From assembly GCF_017566145.1 (NCBI RefSeq), contig NZ_JABFCL010000004.1, positions 1 to 64,000 of the forward strand: a DNA stretch of 64,000 nt. Reading direction: 5' to 3'. The stretch's first letter is position 1. Each line of letters starts with the position of its first letter. Below, in pieces: positions 33,857 to 43,577 of the stretch. A program made the position numbers and the translations under genes. This stretch comes from Bittarella massiliensis (ex Durand et al. 2017) (GTDB lineage: Bacteria > Bacillota > Clostridia > Oscillospirales > Ruminococcaceae). The notes beneath the pieces were generated by a model. That model was not told the DNA's origin. It saw nothing but the letters and a program-made list of their open reading frames with translations, and did not search any database.

Positions 33857-34720
33857 TCAACGTCCGCCCAACAGCTTGGCAATGGTCTTGAGCAAGCCGC
33901 CCGCCTGGCTGCCGGCGCTCACCAAAACGGGGCGCTCCTGGCAGAGGGGCGGTTCCGGCCGCACCGGCGCCGCCTTTTGGGGCGGGGGCTCCTCCCCTTT
34001 GGGAGGGGCGGGGGGCGCCGCTTTGGGGGGCGGCGAGGGGGCGACAGGGGTCTTGCCGCCGCTGATCTGGCCGCGCATCTCCTCCAACCGCAGCTGGTAT
34101 AGTTCCACGGTGTCCTCCATCCGGCGGAGGTTTCCCTGCATCTGCGCCGCAGCCGCCCGCAGGGTTTCGCTCAGCCCAGCTACCTGGTCCCCCAACTGCC
34201 CCATCTCCCGGGAGAGGGACTCCAGCTCCGAAAGGGCCCGGTCCCGCTCCTCCCGGCCCTGGCGTTTGCCCTGGCGCACCAGGTCGGCGGCCATCCGCTT
34301 GGCCTCCACCAGAGCGCTCGAAATTTCACCCTGGCGCTCCTCATAGCCCTTGATCTTCTCCTGGTACTGGCGCACCATCTCCTGCAGCTCATCCCTCTCG
34401 GAGTGAAGGCTGTGAATCTCCAGGTCGCTGCGGCTGAGCTTGTCCCGCTGGGCGTTGATCTGGGAGTTGAGAAAGACCACCTTTTCCCCCAGCTCTTTGG
34501 CGCCCTCCTTCTCCTTCCCCAACAGCCCGTCCAGGCTGTCAATCCGCTCTCGCAGAGCGGCGTTTTCATCCCGCAGGGCGTGGGTCTCCCCCTCCAGCTC
34601 GTCGATGCGGCTCAACAATTCGCTGCTGGTCTTCTGGTTTTCGGCGTTGAGCTGCTCGATATAGGCCAGCACATCCGCCTTGCGGAAGCCGCCGATCGCG
34701 CTCTTAAACAATCCGTCCAT
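33857..34720 (-). CDS. DivIVA-like coiled-coil protein
   Basis: 287 residues. The N-terminus (GLFKSAIGGFRKADVLAYIEQLN) has the form of DivIVA/GpsB lipid-binding domains. A long coiled coil runs to about residue 215, followed by a Pro/Ala-rich linker and a short C-terminal helix. It should mark curved membrane or the division site. ATG 34720 follows AGAGGGTGGG; a GTG three codons earlier lies inside that site. It neighbours ftsZ but has its own promoter and lies past the ftsZ terminator. Confidence 0.8.
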   Translation of the reverse strand: MDGLFKSAIGGFRKADVLAYIEQLNAENQKTSSELLSRIDELEGETHALRDENAALRERIDSLDGLLGKEKEGAKELGEKVVFLNSQINAQRDKLSRSDLEIHSLHSERDELQEMVRQYQEKIKGYEERQGEISSALVEAKRMAADLVRQGKRQGREERDRALSELESLSREMGQLGDQVAGLSETLRAAAAQMQGNLRRMEDTVELYQLRLEEMRGQISGGKTPVAPSPPPKAAPPAPPKGEEPPPQKAAPVRPEPPLCQERPVLVSAGSQAGGLLKTIAKLLGGR

Positions 34721-34753
34721 GACACCCACCCTCTGCTCGGTTTCGATGTTGCC

Positions 34754-34782
34754 AGTATACCACGCCCGCCCTCAAAAAACAA
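34754..34782 (-). promoter_or_regulatory. Promoter of the DivIVA-like gene
   Basis: Minus-strand TTGTTT (34777-34782), 17 bases, TATACT (34754-34759), 34 bases before the start. Confidence 0.65.
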
Positions 34783-34804
34783 TCGAATTGCCTCTCCGGG
34801 CAGC

Positions 34805-34839
34805 AAAAAGGGAACCGTTCCCTCCCGGGGCCGGTTCCC
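34805..34839 (-). terminator. Terminator after ftsZ
   Basis: GGGAACCG and CGGTTCCC pair with a GC-rich loop, then TTTTTG on the minus strand. Confidence 0.75.
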
Positions 34840-34858
34840 ACTCTCGCAGGGGCGACGA

Positions 34859-35923
34859 TCAGTTGCCCTTGTTTTTGAAGATGTTCATGATGGAGTCGAT
34901 GTCCTCCTCCATCGAGTCGTCCCGGGACTTAAAGGTGTAGTCGGGAATGCCGAAATCGGCCTTGTTCTTCTCGTCAAAGCCGGTGGCGATGACGGTAATC
35001 TGCATCTCGTCCTGGTAGCTCTCATCAAAGGCGGCGCCCCAGATGATGGTGGCGTTGGGGTCGGCTGCCTTGGTGATCTCGTTGGAGGCGATGGACACCT
35101 CGTCCAGGCTGATGTCGGGGGAGGCGGTGATGTTGATGATGACCCCCTTGGCCCCGGAGATCGAGGTCTCCAGCAGGGGGCTGGAGATGGCGGCGGCCGC
35201 CGCGTCGACAGCCTTGTCCTTCCCGCTGGCGCGGCCGACGCCCATGTGGGCCAGCCCTGCGTCCTTCATGACGGTGGTGACGTCGGCGAAGTCCAGGTTG
35301 ACCAGGCCGGGGACGTTGATCAAGTCGGTGATGGACTGCACGCCCTGCTTGAGGACGTTGTCCGCCGCCGCAAAGGCGTTGATGAGGGTGATGGGGGTCT
35401 CGGAGATGAGGCTGAGGCGCTCGTTGGGGATGACCACCAGCGAGTCGACGTGCTCGCGCAGGGCGGCAATCCCCTCTTCGGCCTGCTCCATCCGCCGCTT
35501 GCCCTCAAAGGGGAAGGGCTTGGTGACAATGCCCACCGTGAGGATGCCCTGCTCCTTGGCGACTTCGGCCACCACCGGCGCAGCGCCGGTGCCGGTGCCG
35601 CCGCCCATTCCGGCGGCGATAAACACCATCTGGGTGCCCTTGAGGGCGGAGGCGATGGTCTCGCGGCTCTCCTCGGCCGCCTTCTGCCCCTTTTCGGGGA
35701 AACCGCCGGCGCCGCGGCCCTGGGTCAGCTTGTCGCCGATCTGAATCTTTTGGGTGGCCACCGAGCGGTTAAGCGCCTGGCGGTCGGTGTTGACAGAGAT
35801 AAATTCCACGCCCTTCATCCCGTCGTTGATCATTCGGTTGACGGCGTTGCCGCCGCCGCCGCCCACGCCAACGACGCGGATGGAAGCGACCTGGTCGAAA
35901 TCGTCATCGAGAATAAAGCTCAC
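34859..35923 (-). CDS. ftsZ: Cell division GTPase FtsZ
   Basis: Tubulin homologue that builds the Z-ring. The 354 residues show [14 protein letters not shown], the tubulin signature GGGTGTG, and a conserved C-terminal tail for FtsA/SepF binding ([11 protein letters not shown]...IMNIFKNK) that is short and atypical. The GTG start at 35923 follows AGGGGGACG. It closes the dcw cluster, and ftsA is absent between ftsQ and ftsZ, as in many Clostridia. Confidence 0.97.
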   Translation of the reverse strand: MSFILDDDFDQVASIRVVGVGGGGGNAVNRMINDGMKGVEFISVNTDRQALNRSVATQKIQIGDKLTQGRGAGGFPEKGQKAAEESRETIASALKGTQMVFIAAGMGGGTGTGAAPVVAEVAKEQGILTVGIVTKPFPFEGKRRMEQAEEGIAALREHVDSLVVIPNERLSLISETPITLINAFAAADNVLKQGVQSITDLINVPGLVNLDFADVTTVMKDAGLAHMGVGRASGKDKAVDAAAAAISSPLLETSISGAKGVIINITASPDISLDEVSIASNEITKAADPNATIIWGAAFDESYQDEMQITVIATGFDEKNKADFGIPDYTFKSRDDSMEEDIDSIMNIFKNKGN

Positions 35924-36029
35924 TGTTTTCGTCCCCCTAAATCGTTTGTATCACAAGGCACAGCGCGGGGTGAAAGGGTTTTCATCTCCGCCGTGACGGC
36001 ATTTTCAAAAAAATGTTTACCTACTCTTA

Positions 36030-36058
36030 AATTTAACAGATGTCACGAAAAATAGCAA
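36030..36058 (-). promoter_or_regulatory. Promoter of ftsZ
   Basis: Minus-strand TTGCTA (36053-36058), 17 bases, TAAATT (36030-36035), within the AT-rich gap between ftsQ and ftsZ. It implies ftsZ can be expressed apart from the cluster. Confidence 0.5.
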
Positions 36059-36128
36059 GGGTTTTTTACACTTTCACACAGGAAACCGGGCTGCTCGCCG
36101 CCGGTTTTCGTCTCTTTTGCCACCCCTG

Positions 36129-37199
36129 TCACTGGTCGTTCCCCCCGCCTCCTTCGCCGGCGTCCTCCGGCTGCTGGGTGGGGGCTTCCCCCTCTTGGGG
36201 GGCCTCCTCCCCGCCCTCGGGGGGCGGCTCCTCATCGGGCGCTGTCCCCTCCCCGCCGGATGCGCCGTTGGCCGCCTCCAGCGCCTGTACGGCGGCGGTC
36301 CCGGTCTTGGCCGTCACCTTGCCGGGGATCGAGGCGTCGAGGATGGTGGGTTCGGGCGAGAGGTCTTTTTGGACAATGATCTCGTGCACCAGCTGCAATT
36401 TGTACTCCAGCTGGTAGTCCGACCCCAGCTTGACCAGGAAGTGCTCCCCGACCCGCAGGGAAATGTTTTGGGTGTCGCTGAGGTCCACCGACTGCAGCTC
36501 CTCCAGTCCCACCGCGCTCACCGCCTGGTGGATGCCCTCCAGCAGGGGGAGCTTGTCCGGGTCGTCAAACTGCAATACCTCCCCCAATTCGCCCAGCTTG
36601 GCCTTGACCCCGGCGATGAGGTAGACCCCCTCGGGCAGGGAGGACTGGTTTTTGGCCATGATCCGCCCCGACTCAGAGAGGAGGATATAGCCGCCCCCCT
36701 CCTGCCTGACGGCGGTGCGGGCCATCGCGTCCTTGGCGGTGATGGTCACGGTGGTGGGGAGGGTGCGGCTCACCTGGATGTCGTCCAGGAGGGGGAATGC
36801 GCGATAGAGGGCCTCCTGCACCTCCCCCGTTTTGAAGCGAAAGAGGTTTTCCCCGATGCTCACCGGGCAGCCGTCCTCGACCTGCTGGGCGGTGTAGGCG
36901 GTGATCTCCCCCTCAAAGCGGACGGTGTCGATCTTGAAGAAGATGGAGACAGCCACCGTCGCCCCCACCACCAGCAGGCAGCAAAACAGCAGGAAAAAGC
37001 GGAACGCCGCCTTTTTGCGGCGCCGCTTCTGCCGCTTTTGGGCGATCGTCCGCTTGATCCGCTCCCGCTCCTCCAACTCCTCCTGGGTCATGGCGACGGC
37101 CCGGTAAAAGCCCTCTTCGGTGTACCCGGTGTTGTGGGTGCGCGGGATGTCCCGGCGCTGCGCCTGTTTTTTGACCTGCTTTTTTGGTTTCTTTTTCAT
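36129..37199 (-). CDS. ftsQ: Cell division protein FtsQ/DivIB
   Basis: 356 residues: a basic cytoplasmic N-terminus (KKKPKKQVKKQAQRR), one membrane helix at about residues 68-88, a POTRA domain (IDTVRFEGEITAYTAQQV) and the FtsQ beta domain. The last 45 residues are an acidic, Pro/Gly-rich tail with low complexity. It bridges early and late divisome proteins with FtsL. It lies 3 bases downstream of murA. Confidence 0.9.
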   Translation of the reverse strand: MKKKPKKQVKKQAQRRDIPRTHNTGYTEEGFYRAVAMTQEELEERERIKRTIAQKRQKRRRKKAAFRFFLLFCCLLVVGATVAVSIFFKIDTVRFEGEITAYTAQQVEDGCPVSIGENLFRFKTGEVQEALYRAFPLLDDIQVSRTLPTTVTITAKDAMARTAVRQEGGGYILLSESGRIMAKNQSSLPEGVYLIAGVKAKLGELGEVLQFDDPDKLPLLEGIHQAVSAVGLEELQSVDLSDTQNISLRVGEHFLVKLGSDYQLEYKLQLVHEIIVQKDLSPEPTILDASIPGKVTAKTGTAAVQALEAANGASGGEGTAPDEEPPPEGGEEAPQEGEAPTQQPEDAGEGGGGNDQ

Positions 37200-37202
37200 C
37201 TG

Positions 37203-38450
37203 CTAAACCTTTTCCATCCGTCCGCCCAATGTCTGGACGGCTCTGTCCAACTGTTCATATCCCCGCAGGATGTGTTCAATGCCGCCGATCTCGCTCTGCC
37301 CCGCCCGCAGGGCGGCGATGCAGAGGGCTGCGCCCCCCCGCAGGTCCACCGCCTCGGCCCGCCCGCCGGTGTAGCGGCTGCCGCCGGGAATGCGGGCCAG
37401 CCGAGGGCTCTTGAGCTCCACCTCGGCGCCCAGCTTGCGCAGCTGGGGCAGATAGGCAAAGCGGTTTTCAAAGACCGTCTCCCGGATTTCGGTCTCCCCC
37501 TGGGAGGCGGCCAGAACCGCCGTCAACAGGGGCTGAATGTCGGTGGGCAGCCCCGGGTGGGGGGCGGTCACCAGGCCGCCCAGCCCCCGCAGCCTCCCCG
37601 TGGAACGCAGGCCCACCCGGTCGTAGCGCAGATCCAGTTCGCACCCCATCTTCTGAAAGAGGGGGAGGATGTTGTAGAGGGTCATGGGAGTGGTGTTGGT
37701 GAGGGCGATCTCTCCCCCACAGAGGGCGCCCATGCAGAGGTAGGTGGTGGCGGCGATGCGGTCCACCATCACTGTGTACTCGCAGCCGTGAAGGGGACGG
37801 CCCCCCTGGATTTTCAGCTCCCCGGTCCCCATCCCCCCGATCTGGGCCCCGCAGGCGGTGAGGAACTGAATCAGGTCCACCACCTCCGGCTCCCGCGCCG
37901 CGCCCCGCAAAAACGTCTCCCCCTGGGCGCTCACCGCCGCCAGCAGCAGGTTTTGGGTGGCCCCCACGCTGGGGAAGGGAAGGGTGATCGCCGCCCCTGT
38001 CAACCGCGGCCCCTCGATTTCGATGGAGCCGTTTGCCCGGCAGACTGCCCCCAGCCGCTCAAAACCGGTGAGATGGTAGTCCAGCGGGCGGCGGCCCAGG
38101 TCGCACCCACCGGGATAGGCGACCTTCACCCGGCCAAAGCGGCCCAGCAGCGCCCCCATGAAGATGGAGGAGGAGCGCAGCGAGTGGGTGAGGGCCGAGG
38201 GAAGAGGCCGGTAGATGGCGCAGGAGGCGTCCACCTCCCACTCATCCCCTGAGCGCAGGACCCGACAGCCCAGATACTCGAGGATCGCCGCCATGCTGCG
38301 GGTGTCCGCCAGGTCGGGGCAGCGGCGGAGAACCACCTTTCCCCCCACCAAAAGGGCCGCCGCCAAGATGGGCAGACAGCTGTTTTTCGACCCCTGAACG
38401 GCCAGTTCCCCCCGCAGGGGACGTCCCCCTTCCAATCGGTACATCGCCAC
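37203..38450 (-). CDS. murA: UDP-N-acetylglucosamine 1-carboxyvinyltransferase
   Basis: Transfers enolpyruvate from PEP to UDP-GlcNAc, the first step of peptidoglycan precursor synthesis and the fosfomycin target. The active-site loop PGGCDLGRRPLD keeps the catalytic Cys, and GSKNSCLPIL is present near the N-terminus. I prefer GTG 38450, 7 bases after AAAGGGA; ATG 38444 is two codons later. Its position after murG in the dcw cluster is common in Clostridia. A second murA paralogue elsewhere is likely. Confidence 0.94.
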   Translation of the reverse strand: MAMYRLEGGRPLRGELAVQGSKNSCLPILAAALLVGGKVVLRRCPDLADTRSMAAILEYLGCRVLRSGDEWEVDASCAIYRPLPSALTHSLRSSSIFMGALLGRFGRVKVAYPGGCDLGRRPLDYHLTGFERLGAVCRANGSIEIEGPRLTGAAITLPFPSVGATQNLLLAAVSAQGETFLRGAAREPEVVDLIQFLTACGAQIGGMGTGELKIQGGRPLHGCEYTVMVDRIAATTYLCMGALCGGEIALTNTTPMTLYNILPLFQKMGCELDLRYDRVGLRSTGRLRGLGGLVTAPHPGLPTDIQPLLTAVLAASQGETEIRETVFENRFAYLPQLRKLGAEVELKSPRLARIPGGSRYTGGRAEAVDLRGGAALCIAALRAGQSEIGGIEHILRGYEQLDRAVQTLGGRMEKV

Positions 38451-38596
38451 AAAACCATCCCTTTCCGCAAGTGCTGTCCCCCTCTTGCAGGGGGTATGCA
38501 CCAGGGTATGCCCGGGGTGGATTTTGTGTGATTTCGCCGCTTGGGCGGGCTATTTTCGCAAAAAGCGGGGCAAAAACGGCGGGTGGTAGAAGGGGG

Positions 38597-39718
38597 TCAA
38601 CGGGCCAGCAGTTCCGCCAGCTCCCGGTAGATGCGCTCGTTTGCGTCGACAATGGCCAGCTTGCTGCTGGCTTTGCCCCAGGCCTCGATGGTCTCGGGGT
38701 GCTCGATGAGGGAGCGCACCTTTGCGATGAGGGCCGGGCCGGTCAGGTCCTTCTCCTCGATGATGGCGGCGGCTCCCGCCCGCTCCAGCACCTGGGCGTT
38801 TTTGAACTGGTGGTTTTCGGCCACGTAGGGGGAGGGGATGAGGATGGCCGCCTTCCCCGCCGCCTCGATCTCCGAAAGGGTGATGGCCCCTGCCCGGGAG
38901 ATGACAATGTCCGCCGCCGCCAGGCAGCGGTCCATGTCCTCTATGTACTCCCGGCAGTCCAGCCCCGGCCGGGGCAGTTCGACCCCGCCCGCCCGCAGCC
39001 GGGCGACAAAGGCGTCCCGCCCATTGCCGCCGTAGGCGTGGATGTGGCAGACGTTCGGGCAGTGCTTCTGGGTGTAGGCCATCAGGTCGGCCACCACCTC
39101 GTTGAGGGGGCGGGCTCCCAGACTGCCGCCGAAGGAGAGGATGCAGATCTTCCCCTCCAGCTGGTAGTGGGCCCGGCTCTCCTTTGGCATGGCCAACAAC
39201 ACGCTCTCCCGGATGGGGTTGCCGGTGACCACGCAGTCCCCCTTGGGCTGTAAAAACCGCTGGGCCTCGGGCACCGCCAGCAGGACCTTGTCCACCTCTT
39301 TGGCCAACAGCTTGTTGGTGATGCCGGGAAAGGCGTTTTGCTCGTGGATGGCGGTCTTGATCCCCTGTTTGGCCGCCGCCTGCAGGATGGGGCCGGCCAC
39401 ATAGCCGCCGGTGCCCACCACCAAGTCGGGGGCAAAGTCCCGGAGGATTTTTTTGCAGCGCCCCGGCGAGGCCGCCAGGCAGCCCAGGGCCTGCAGGTTG
39501 TGGGCGATGTTCCCCGGCGAAAAGGAGCGCCGGAAGCCCAACACCTTCATGGTGTAGAGGGGGTAGCCCTCCCGGCCCACCAGCCGCTCCTCCATTGAGC
39601 CCTTGTTGCCCACAAAGGCGATCTCGGCGTCGGGGTGATGCTTTTTGACGGTGTTGGCAATGGCGATGGCCGGGTTGATGTGCCCGGCGGTGCCGCCGCC
39701 CGCTAAGAGTATGCGCAT
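38597..39718 (-). CDS. murG: Lipid II-forming GlcNAc transferase MurG
   Basis: Adds GlcNAc to lipid I at the inner membrane face. 373 residues with the GT28 start LLAGGGTAGHINPAIAIA and the donor-site motif SRAGAITLSEIEAAGKAAILIPSP. The start ATG 39718 (MRILLAGGG) is set by the fold; an open upstream extension has no family support. It lies between ftsW and murA. Confidence 0.96.
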   Translation of the reverse strand: MRILLAGGGTAGHINPAIAIANTVKKHHPDAEIAFVGNKGSMEERLVGREGYPLYTMKVLGFRRSFSPGNIAHNLQALGCLAASPGRCKKILRDFAPDLVVGTGGYVAGPILQAAAKQGIKTAIHEQNAFPGITNKLLAKEVDKVLLAVPEAQRFLQPKGDCVVTGNPIRESVLLAMPKESRAHYQLEGKICILSFGGSLGARPLNEVVADLMAYTQKHCPNVCHIHAYGGNGRDAFVARLRAGGVELPRPGLDCREYIEDMDRCLAAADIVISRAGAITLSEIEAAGKAAILIPSPYVAENHQFKNAQVLERAGAAAIIEEKDLTGPALIAKVRSLIEHPETIEAWGKASSKLAIVDANERIYRELAELLAR

Positions 39719-39776
39719 ACTGTTCTTCCCCACTTTCTGCCGCCCGGACCCGGATGGGGCGGGCGGGGTCTCTGGC

Positions 39777-39794
39777 GGCCCCCGGCCGGGGGCC
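39777..39794. other. Perfect GC palindrome between murG and ftsW
   Basis: An 18-base self-complementary GGCCCC...GGGGCC sequence in the 153-base gap before murG. It can form a cruciform or an mRNA hairpin upstream of the murG ribosome site. Confidence 0.45.
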
Positions 39795-39871
39795 TTTGAA
39801 AAAGCCAAAGCGCGAAAGGCGCGGGGCGGACCCCGGACAGCGGGACCCGCCGCCCCTTTCGCGGCAAACGG

Positions 39872-41044
39872 CTATTTTTTCTCGATGTTGGCGTGCCGGG
39901 AGACCGAGAGGACGATCCCCATCTCCCCCAACAGCATCAGCAGCGAGGTGCCCCCGTAGCTGAAGAAGGGCAGGGAGATGCCGGTGTTGGGCACGGTGTT
40001 GGTGACCACGGCGATGTTCAGCAGCGCCTGCAGCCCCACCTGGAAGGTCAGACCCAGCGCCAGCATGCTGCCGAATTTGTCCTTGGCCTTCATGGCGATG
40101 GCAAAGCCCCGCACCACCAGGAGGATGAAGAGGATGATGACGATCAGCCCCCCCACCAGCCCCAGCTCCTCACAGAGGATGGAGAAGATGAAGTCGTTGT
40201 GGGGTTCGGGCACGTAGAGGTGCTTCTGGCGGGAGTTGCCCAGCCCCAGCCCAAACACCCCGCCCGAGCCGATGGCCAGCAGGGATTGCACCGTCTGCCA
40301 GCCGTCGCCCTGCTTGTCGATAAAGGGGTTTTGCCACATCTCCAGCCGGGGGATGGCGTGCTCCAGCAGCGGGGTGAAGAGGAGGAGGAAGGCCAGGGCG
40401 CCAACGATGGCCACCCCGCCCATGACAAACCACTTGGTGCCGGTGCCGCCGACAAACATCATGGTAAAGCCAATGGTGACGATGAGGATGGTGCCCGACA
40501 GGTGGGGCTCCAGCACCATCAGCCCGCAGATGACCGCCAGAACCGCCATGAAGGGCAGCACCCCGTAGCGAAAGGTCTGCAGCCGCTTGTAGTTGACGTT
40601 GATCAGATGGGCAAAGAGGACGATGACGGCGAACTTGGCCACCTCGGAAGGCTGAAAGGTGGTGAAGCCCAGATTGATCCAGCGGCGGGCGTTGTTGTGG
40701 GGTTCCATAAAGAGCACCACGATCAAAAGCGCCACCGAGAGGCCGATGAGGATATAGCTGAACTTCTCGTAGATGTGGTAGTCGATCTTGGAGACGGCCA
40801 ACATCATGGTGACCCCGCCCACGGCGAAGATGCCCTGGCGGATGATGAAGTGAAAGGAGTTGCCGTAGTTGTAGTAGGCAAAGGCGTAGCTGGCGGAGAA
40901 GAGCATCACCAGCCCGAAGACCACCAGCACCAGCACCAGCACCAAAAAGGTGGTGTCCATCTGGCCGGATTTGCGGACGGCCTGGCCGCCGCCCCCCCGC
41001 TCCTCGCGAATTTGCTTGCGCAGCTCCCGGTTCCGCTTTTTCAC
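39872..41044 (-). CDS. ftsW: Septal or cortex peptidoglycan polymerase FtsW/SpoVE
   Basis: SEDS glycosyltransferase of 390 residues with ten membrane helices. Family motifs include WINLGFTTFQPSEVAKF, QSLLAIGSGGVFGLGLGNSRQK and PNTGISLPFFSYGGTSL. The partner class B PBP is the spoVD-like gene of the same cluster. GTG 41044 follows GGGGTGAT. Whether it acts in division, cortex synthesis or both cannot be decided here. Confidence 0.94.
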   Translation of the reverse strand: MKKRNRELRKQIREERGGGGQAVRKSGQMDTTFLVLVLVLVVFGLVMLFSASYAFAYYNYGNSFHFIIRQGIFAVGGVTMMLAVSKIDYHIYEKFSYILIGLSVALLIVVLFMEPHNNARRWINLGFTTFQPSEVAKFAVIVLFAHLINVNYKRLQTFRYGVLPFMAVLAVICGLMVLEPHLSGTILIVTIGFTMMFVGGTGTKWFVMGGVAIVGALAFLLLFTPLLEHAIPRLEMWQNPFIDKQGDGWQTVQSLLAIGSGGVFGLGLGNSRQKHLYVPEPHNDFIFSILCEELGLVGGLIVIILFILLVVRGFAIAMKAKDKFGSMLALGLTFQVGLQALLNIAVVTNTVPNTGISLPFFSYGGTSLLMLLGEMGIVLSVSRHANIEKK

Positions 41045-41107
41045 CCGCGATCACCCCATTTCTCACACCGGCGGGCAGGGCCGCCGTTCACACCGTTCGC
41101 CTGTTTC

Positions 41108-42118
41108 TCACATCCCCAACACCCAGAAGACCGCCAGCACGCAGCCGGCCAGGGCCACCAGGGAAAAGACCGTCACGATTTTGACCTCGCTCCAACCGCT
41201 CATCTCGAAGTGGTGGTGGATGGGGGCCATCTTGAAGACCCGCTTGTGGGTCAGTTTGTAGCAGCCGATCTGGATGATGTCCGAGAGGGTCTCACAGATG
41301 TAGACGATCCCGGTGAAGACCAGCACCACCGGCAGCCCGATGCCAAAGGCCATGGCCACCACGATCCCCCCCAAAAAGAGGGAGCCGGTGTCCCCCATAA
41401 AGACCTTGGCGGGGTGGAAGTTGTAGAGCAGGTAGCCGATGCAGCCGCCGGCCACCGCCGCGGCCAGCAGGGTGAACCCGGCGTAGCCCAAAATCCCCGA
41501 GAGGACCAAAAAGCCCAGGGCCACCACAAAGGTCACCGATCCCGAGAGGCCGTCGATGCCGTCGGTGAGGTTGACGGCGTTGACCGTGCCCACAATGATG
41601 AACAGGGCCACCGGCCAGTAGAGCCAGCCCAGTTCCACCGCGCCGAGGAAGGGGATGCGCAGGGCGGTGGAGCGGCTGCCGGAGAAGTAGAGGGCCATCA
41701 AATAGACCGCGCCGATGAGCAGCTGCAGCAGGAACTTCTCCCGCGCCCGCAGGCCCATGTTGCGCTTTTTCACCACCGAGATGTAGTCGTCTAAAAAGCC
41801 GACAAACCCAAAGGCCAGGGCCATCAAAATGCCGTAGACCAGCCGGCTCCACTGCTGGGCGCCCACCGTCTGCAGGGCGGTCTTATCCCCCCAAAACAGG
41901 GTGCAGGCCCCCAGGGCGGTGGCCACCACAATGCCGATGATGAACATGATCCCCCCCATGGTGGGGGTGCCGCCCTTGTCCTTGTGCCAGGTGGGGCCGA
42001 TCTCCTTGATGGTCTGGCCGTAGTGCAGCCGCTTTAAAAAGGGGATCAAAAAATACCCGGTGACGGCGGTGATGACAAAGGCGGACACCGCCGCCAATAC
42101 CACTGGTAATTGACTCAT
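41108..42118 (-). CDS. mraY: Phospho-MurNAc-pentapeptide transferase
   Basis: Makes lipid I from UDP-MurNAc-pentapeptide and undecaprenyl phosphate. 336 residues, ten membrane helices, with HKDKGGTPTMGG, FLDDY, NLTDGIDGLSGS and the HHHFE motif (PIHHHFEMSG). It sits between murF and ftsW as usual. Confidence 0.96.
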   Translation of the reverse strand: MSQLPVVLAAVSAFVITAVTGYFLIPFLKRLHYGQTIKEIGPTWHKDKGGTPTMGGIMFIIGIVVATALGACTLFWGDKTALQTVGAQQWSRLVYGILMALAFGFVGFLDDYISVVKKRNMGLRAREKFLLQLLIGAVYLMALYFSGSRSTALRIPFLGAVELGWLYWPVALFIIVGTVNAVNLTDGIDGLSGSVTFVVALGFLVLSGILGYAGFTLLAAAVAGGCIGYLLYNFHPAKVFMGDTGSLFLGGIVVAMAFGIGLPVVLVFTGIVYICETLSDIIQIGCYKLTHKRVFKMAPIHHHFEMSGWSEVKIVTVFSLVALAGCVLAVFWVLGM

Positions 42119-42200
42119 TGCTTCCCTCCCGGCAGCGCCCAGGGCGCCGCCTTCTCCTCTCTTTTTGCCCGTTTTTTCCGGCTTCTATTCCAAAGCGAGG

Positions 42201-43577
42201 TCACTCCATCGCCCCGTAGACGATCTCCAGCACCTCTTCCAGCTTCATCCCCCGGCTGCCCTTGACCAAAATGCAGTCCCCGGGGGCCAGCCAGCGGCAG
42301 AGCGCTTCGGCCAGCTGGTCTTTTTCATCAAAGGAAAAAACTTCCTTGCAGCCGGCCTCCCTCGCCCCTTCGGCGATCAGTCGGGCCTGCTCCCCGTAGC
42401 AAAACAGGGCGTCGATCCCCTCGGCCGCTGCGTCCCTGCCCACCTGCCGGTGCATCTGGGCAGAGCGCGCGCCCAGCTCCAGCATGTCGGCCAGGACGGC
42501 GGCCTTGCGGGCGCCGCCGAAATTCTGCCCCAGCAGGGCGAGGCTGGCCCGCATCGAGTCGGGGCTGGCGTTGTAGCAGTCCTCAATGACGGTGATGCCC
42601 GCCAGCCTTTTCACCCGCTGGCGCATGCCGGCGGTCTGGTAGGCCTGCAACCCCGCCACCGCCGTCGCCCGGTCAAGGCCAAAGGCCTCGGCCGCCCCCA
42701 GGGCCAGCAGGGCGTCGTAGACGTTGTGTTTCCCCAGGCAGGGAATGCGCGCGGGGTAGGCCGCTCCATCGGCATAGTGTACCACAAAATGGGTGCAATC
42801 GCTGTCGGAAGAGAGGGCGTCGGCCCAGATGTCGGCGTCCCGGTCGCACAGGGAGATGCGGATGATCCGCCGGGCGCCGTCGGCCCGCTCCACGGTGGAG
42901 AGCAGGTCGTTGTCCTCGTTGAGGACCAGGGTGCGCACCCCCTGCAGCCCCCGGGTGATGCTCAGCTTCTCGGCGAGGATGTTCTCCCGGGTGCCCAGCT
43001 TCTCCAGGTGGGAAACGCCGATGTTGGTGAGCACCGCCACCTCGGGGCGCACCGCCCGGGTCATGGGCTCGATCTCGCCAAAGCCGCTCATCCCCATCTC
43101 GATGACCGCCAGCCGGGTGTCGTCCGTCAGCTGAAAGAGGGTGCGGGGCATCCCGATCTCGTTGTTCTGGTTGCCCTCGGTCTTGAGGGTCTTGCCAAAG
43201 GGGGAGAGGGCGGCGTAGAGCATCTCCTTGGTGGTGGTCTTGCCCACGCTGCCGGTGACCCCCACGCAGCGCACCTCTGAAAACAGCGAGCGGTAGAGCC
43301 CGCCGATCTGGATCATGGCGTCCAGGGTGTTGGGGCAGACCAGGCAGGGCCTGCCCTCCACGGCAAAGGCCGGGTCGGAGAGGACGGCAGCCGCCGCCCC
43401 CTTCTCAAAGGCTTGGGCCACAAAGGCGTGGCCGTCAAAGCGCTCCCCCCGGATGGCCACGAAGAGGCTCCCCTCCCCGATGGCGCGGGTGTCGCTGCTG
43501 ACGCCGGAGACCGTCAGCTCCCCGGTGTAGGACGCGCCGATGGCCTCGGCGATCGCCTGTAAGCGCAGTGGTTTCAC
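42201..43577 (-). CDS. murF: UDP-MurNAc-tripeptide--D-Ala-D-Ala ligase
   Basis: Adds D-Ala-D-Ala to the stem tripeptide. 458 residues; P-loop GVTGSVGKTTTKEM, followed by EMGMSGFGEIE and DCYNASPDSM, all MurF hallmarks. It overlaps murE by four bases (ATGA), indicating coupled translation. Confidence 0.96.
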   Translation of the reverse strand: MKPLRLQAIAEAIGASYTGELTVSGVSSDTRAIGEGSLFVAIRGERFDGHAFVAQAFEKGAAAAVLSDPAFAVEGRPCLVCPNTLDAMIQIGGLYRSLFSEVRCVGVTGSVGKTTTKEMLYAALSPFGKTLKTEGNQNNEIGMPRTLFQLTDDTRLAVIEMGMSGFGEIEPMTRAVRPEVAVLTNIGVSHLEKLGTRENILAEKLSITRGLQGVRTLVLNEDNDLLSTVERADGARRIIRISLCDRDADIWADALSSDSDCTHFVVHYADGAAYPARIPCLGKHNVYDALLALGAAEAFGLDRATAVAGLQAYQTAGMRQRVKRLAGITVIEDCYNASPDSMRASLALLGQNFGGARKAAVLADMLELGARSAQMHRQVGRDAAAEGIDALFCYGEQARLIAEGAREAGCKEVFSFDEKDQLAEALCRWLAPGDCILVKGSRGMKLEEVLEIVYGAME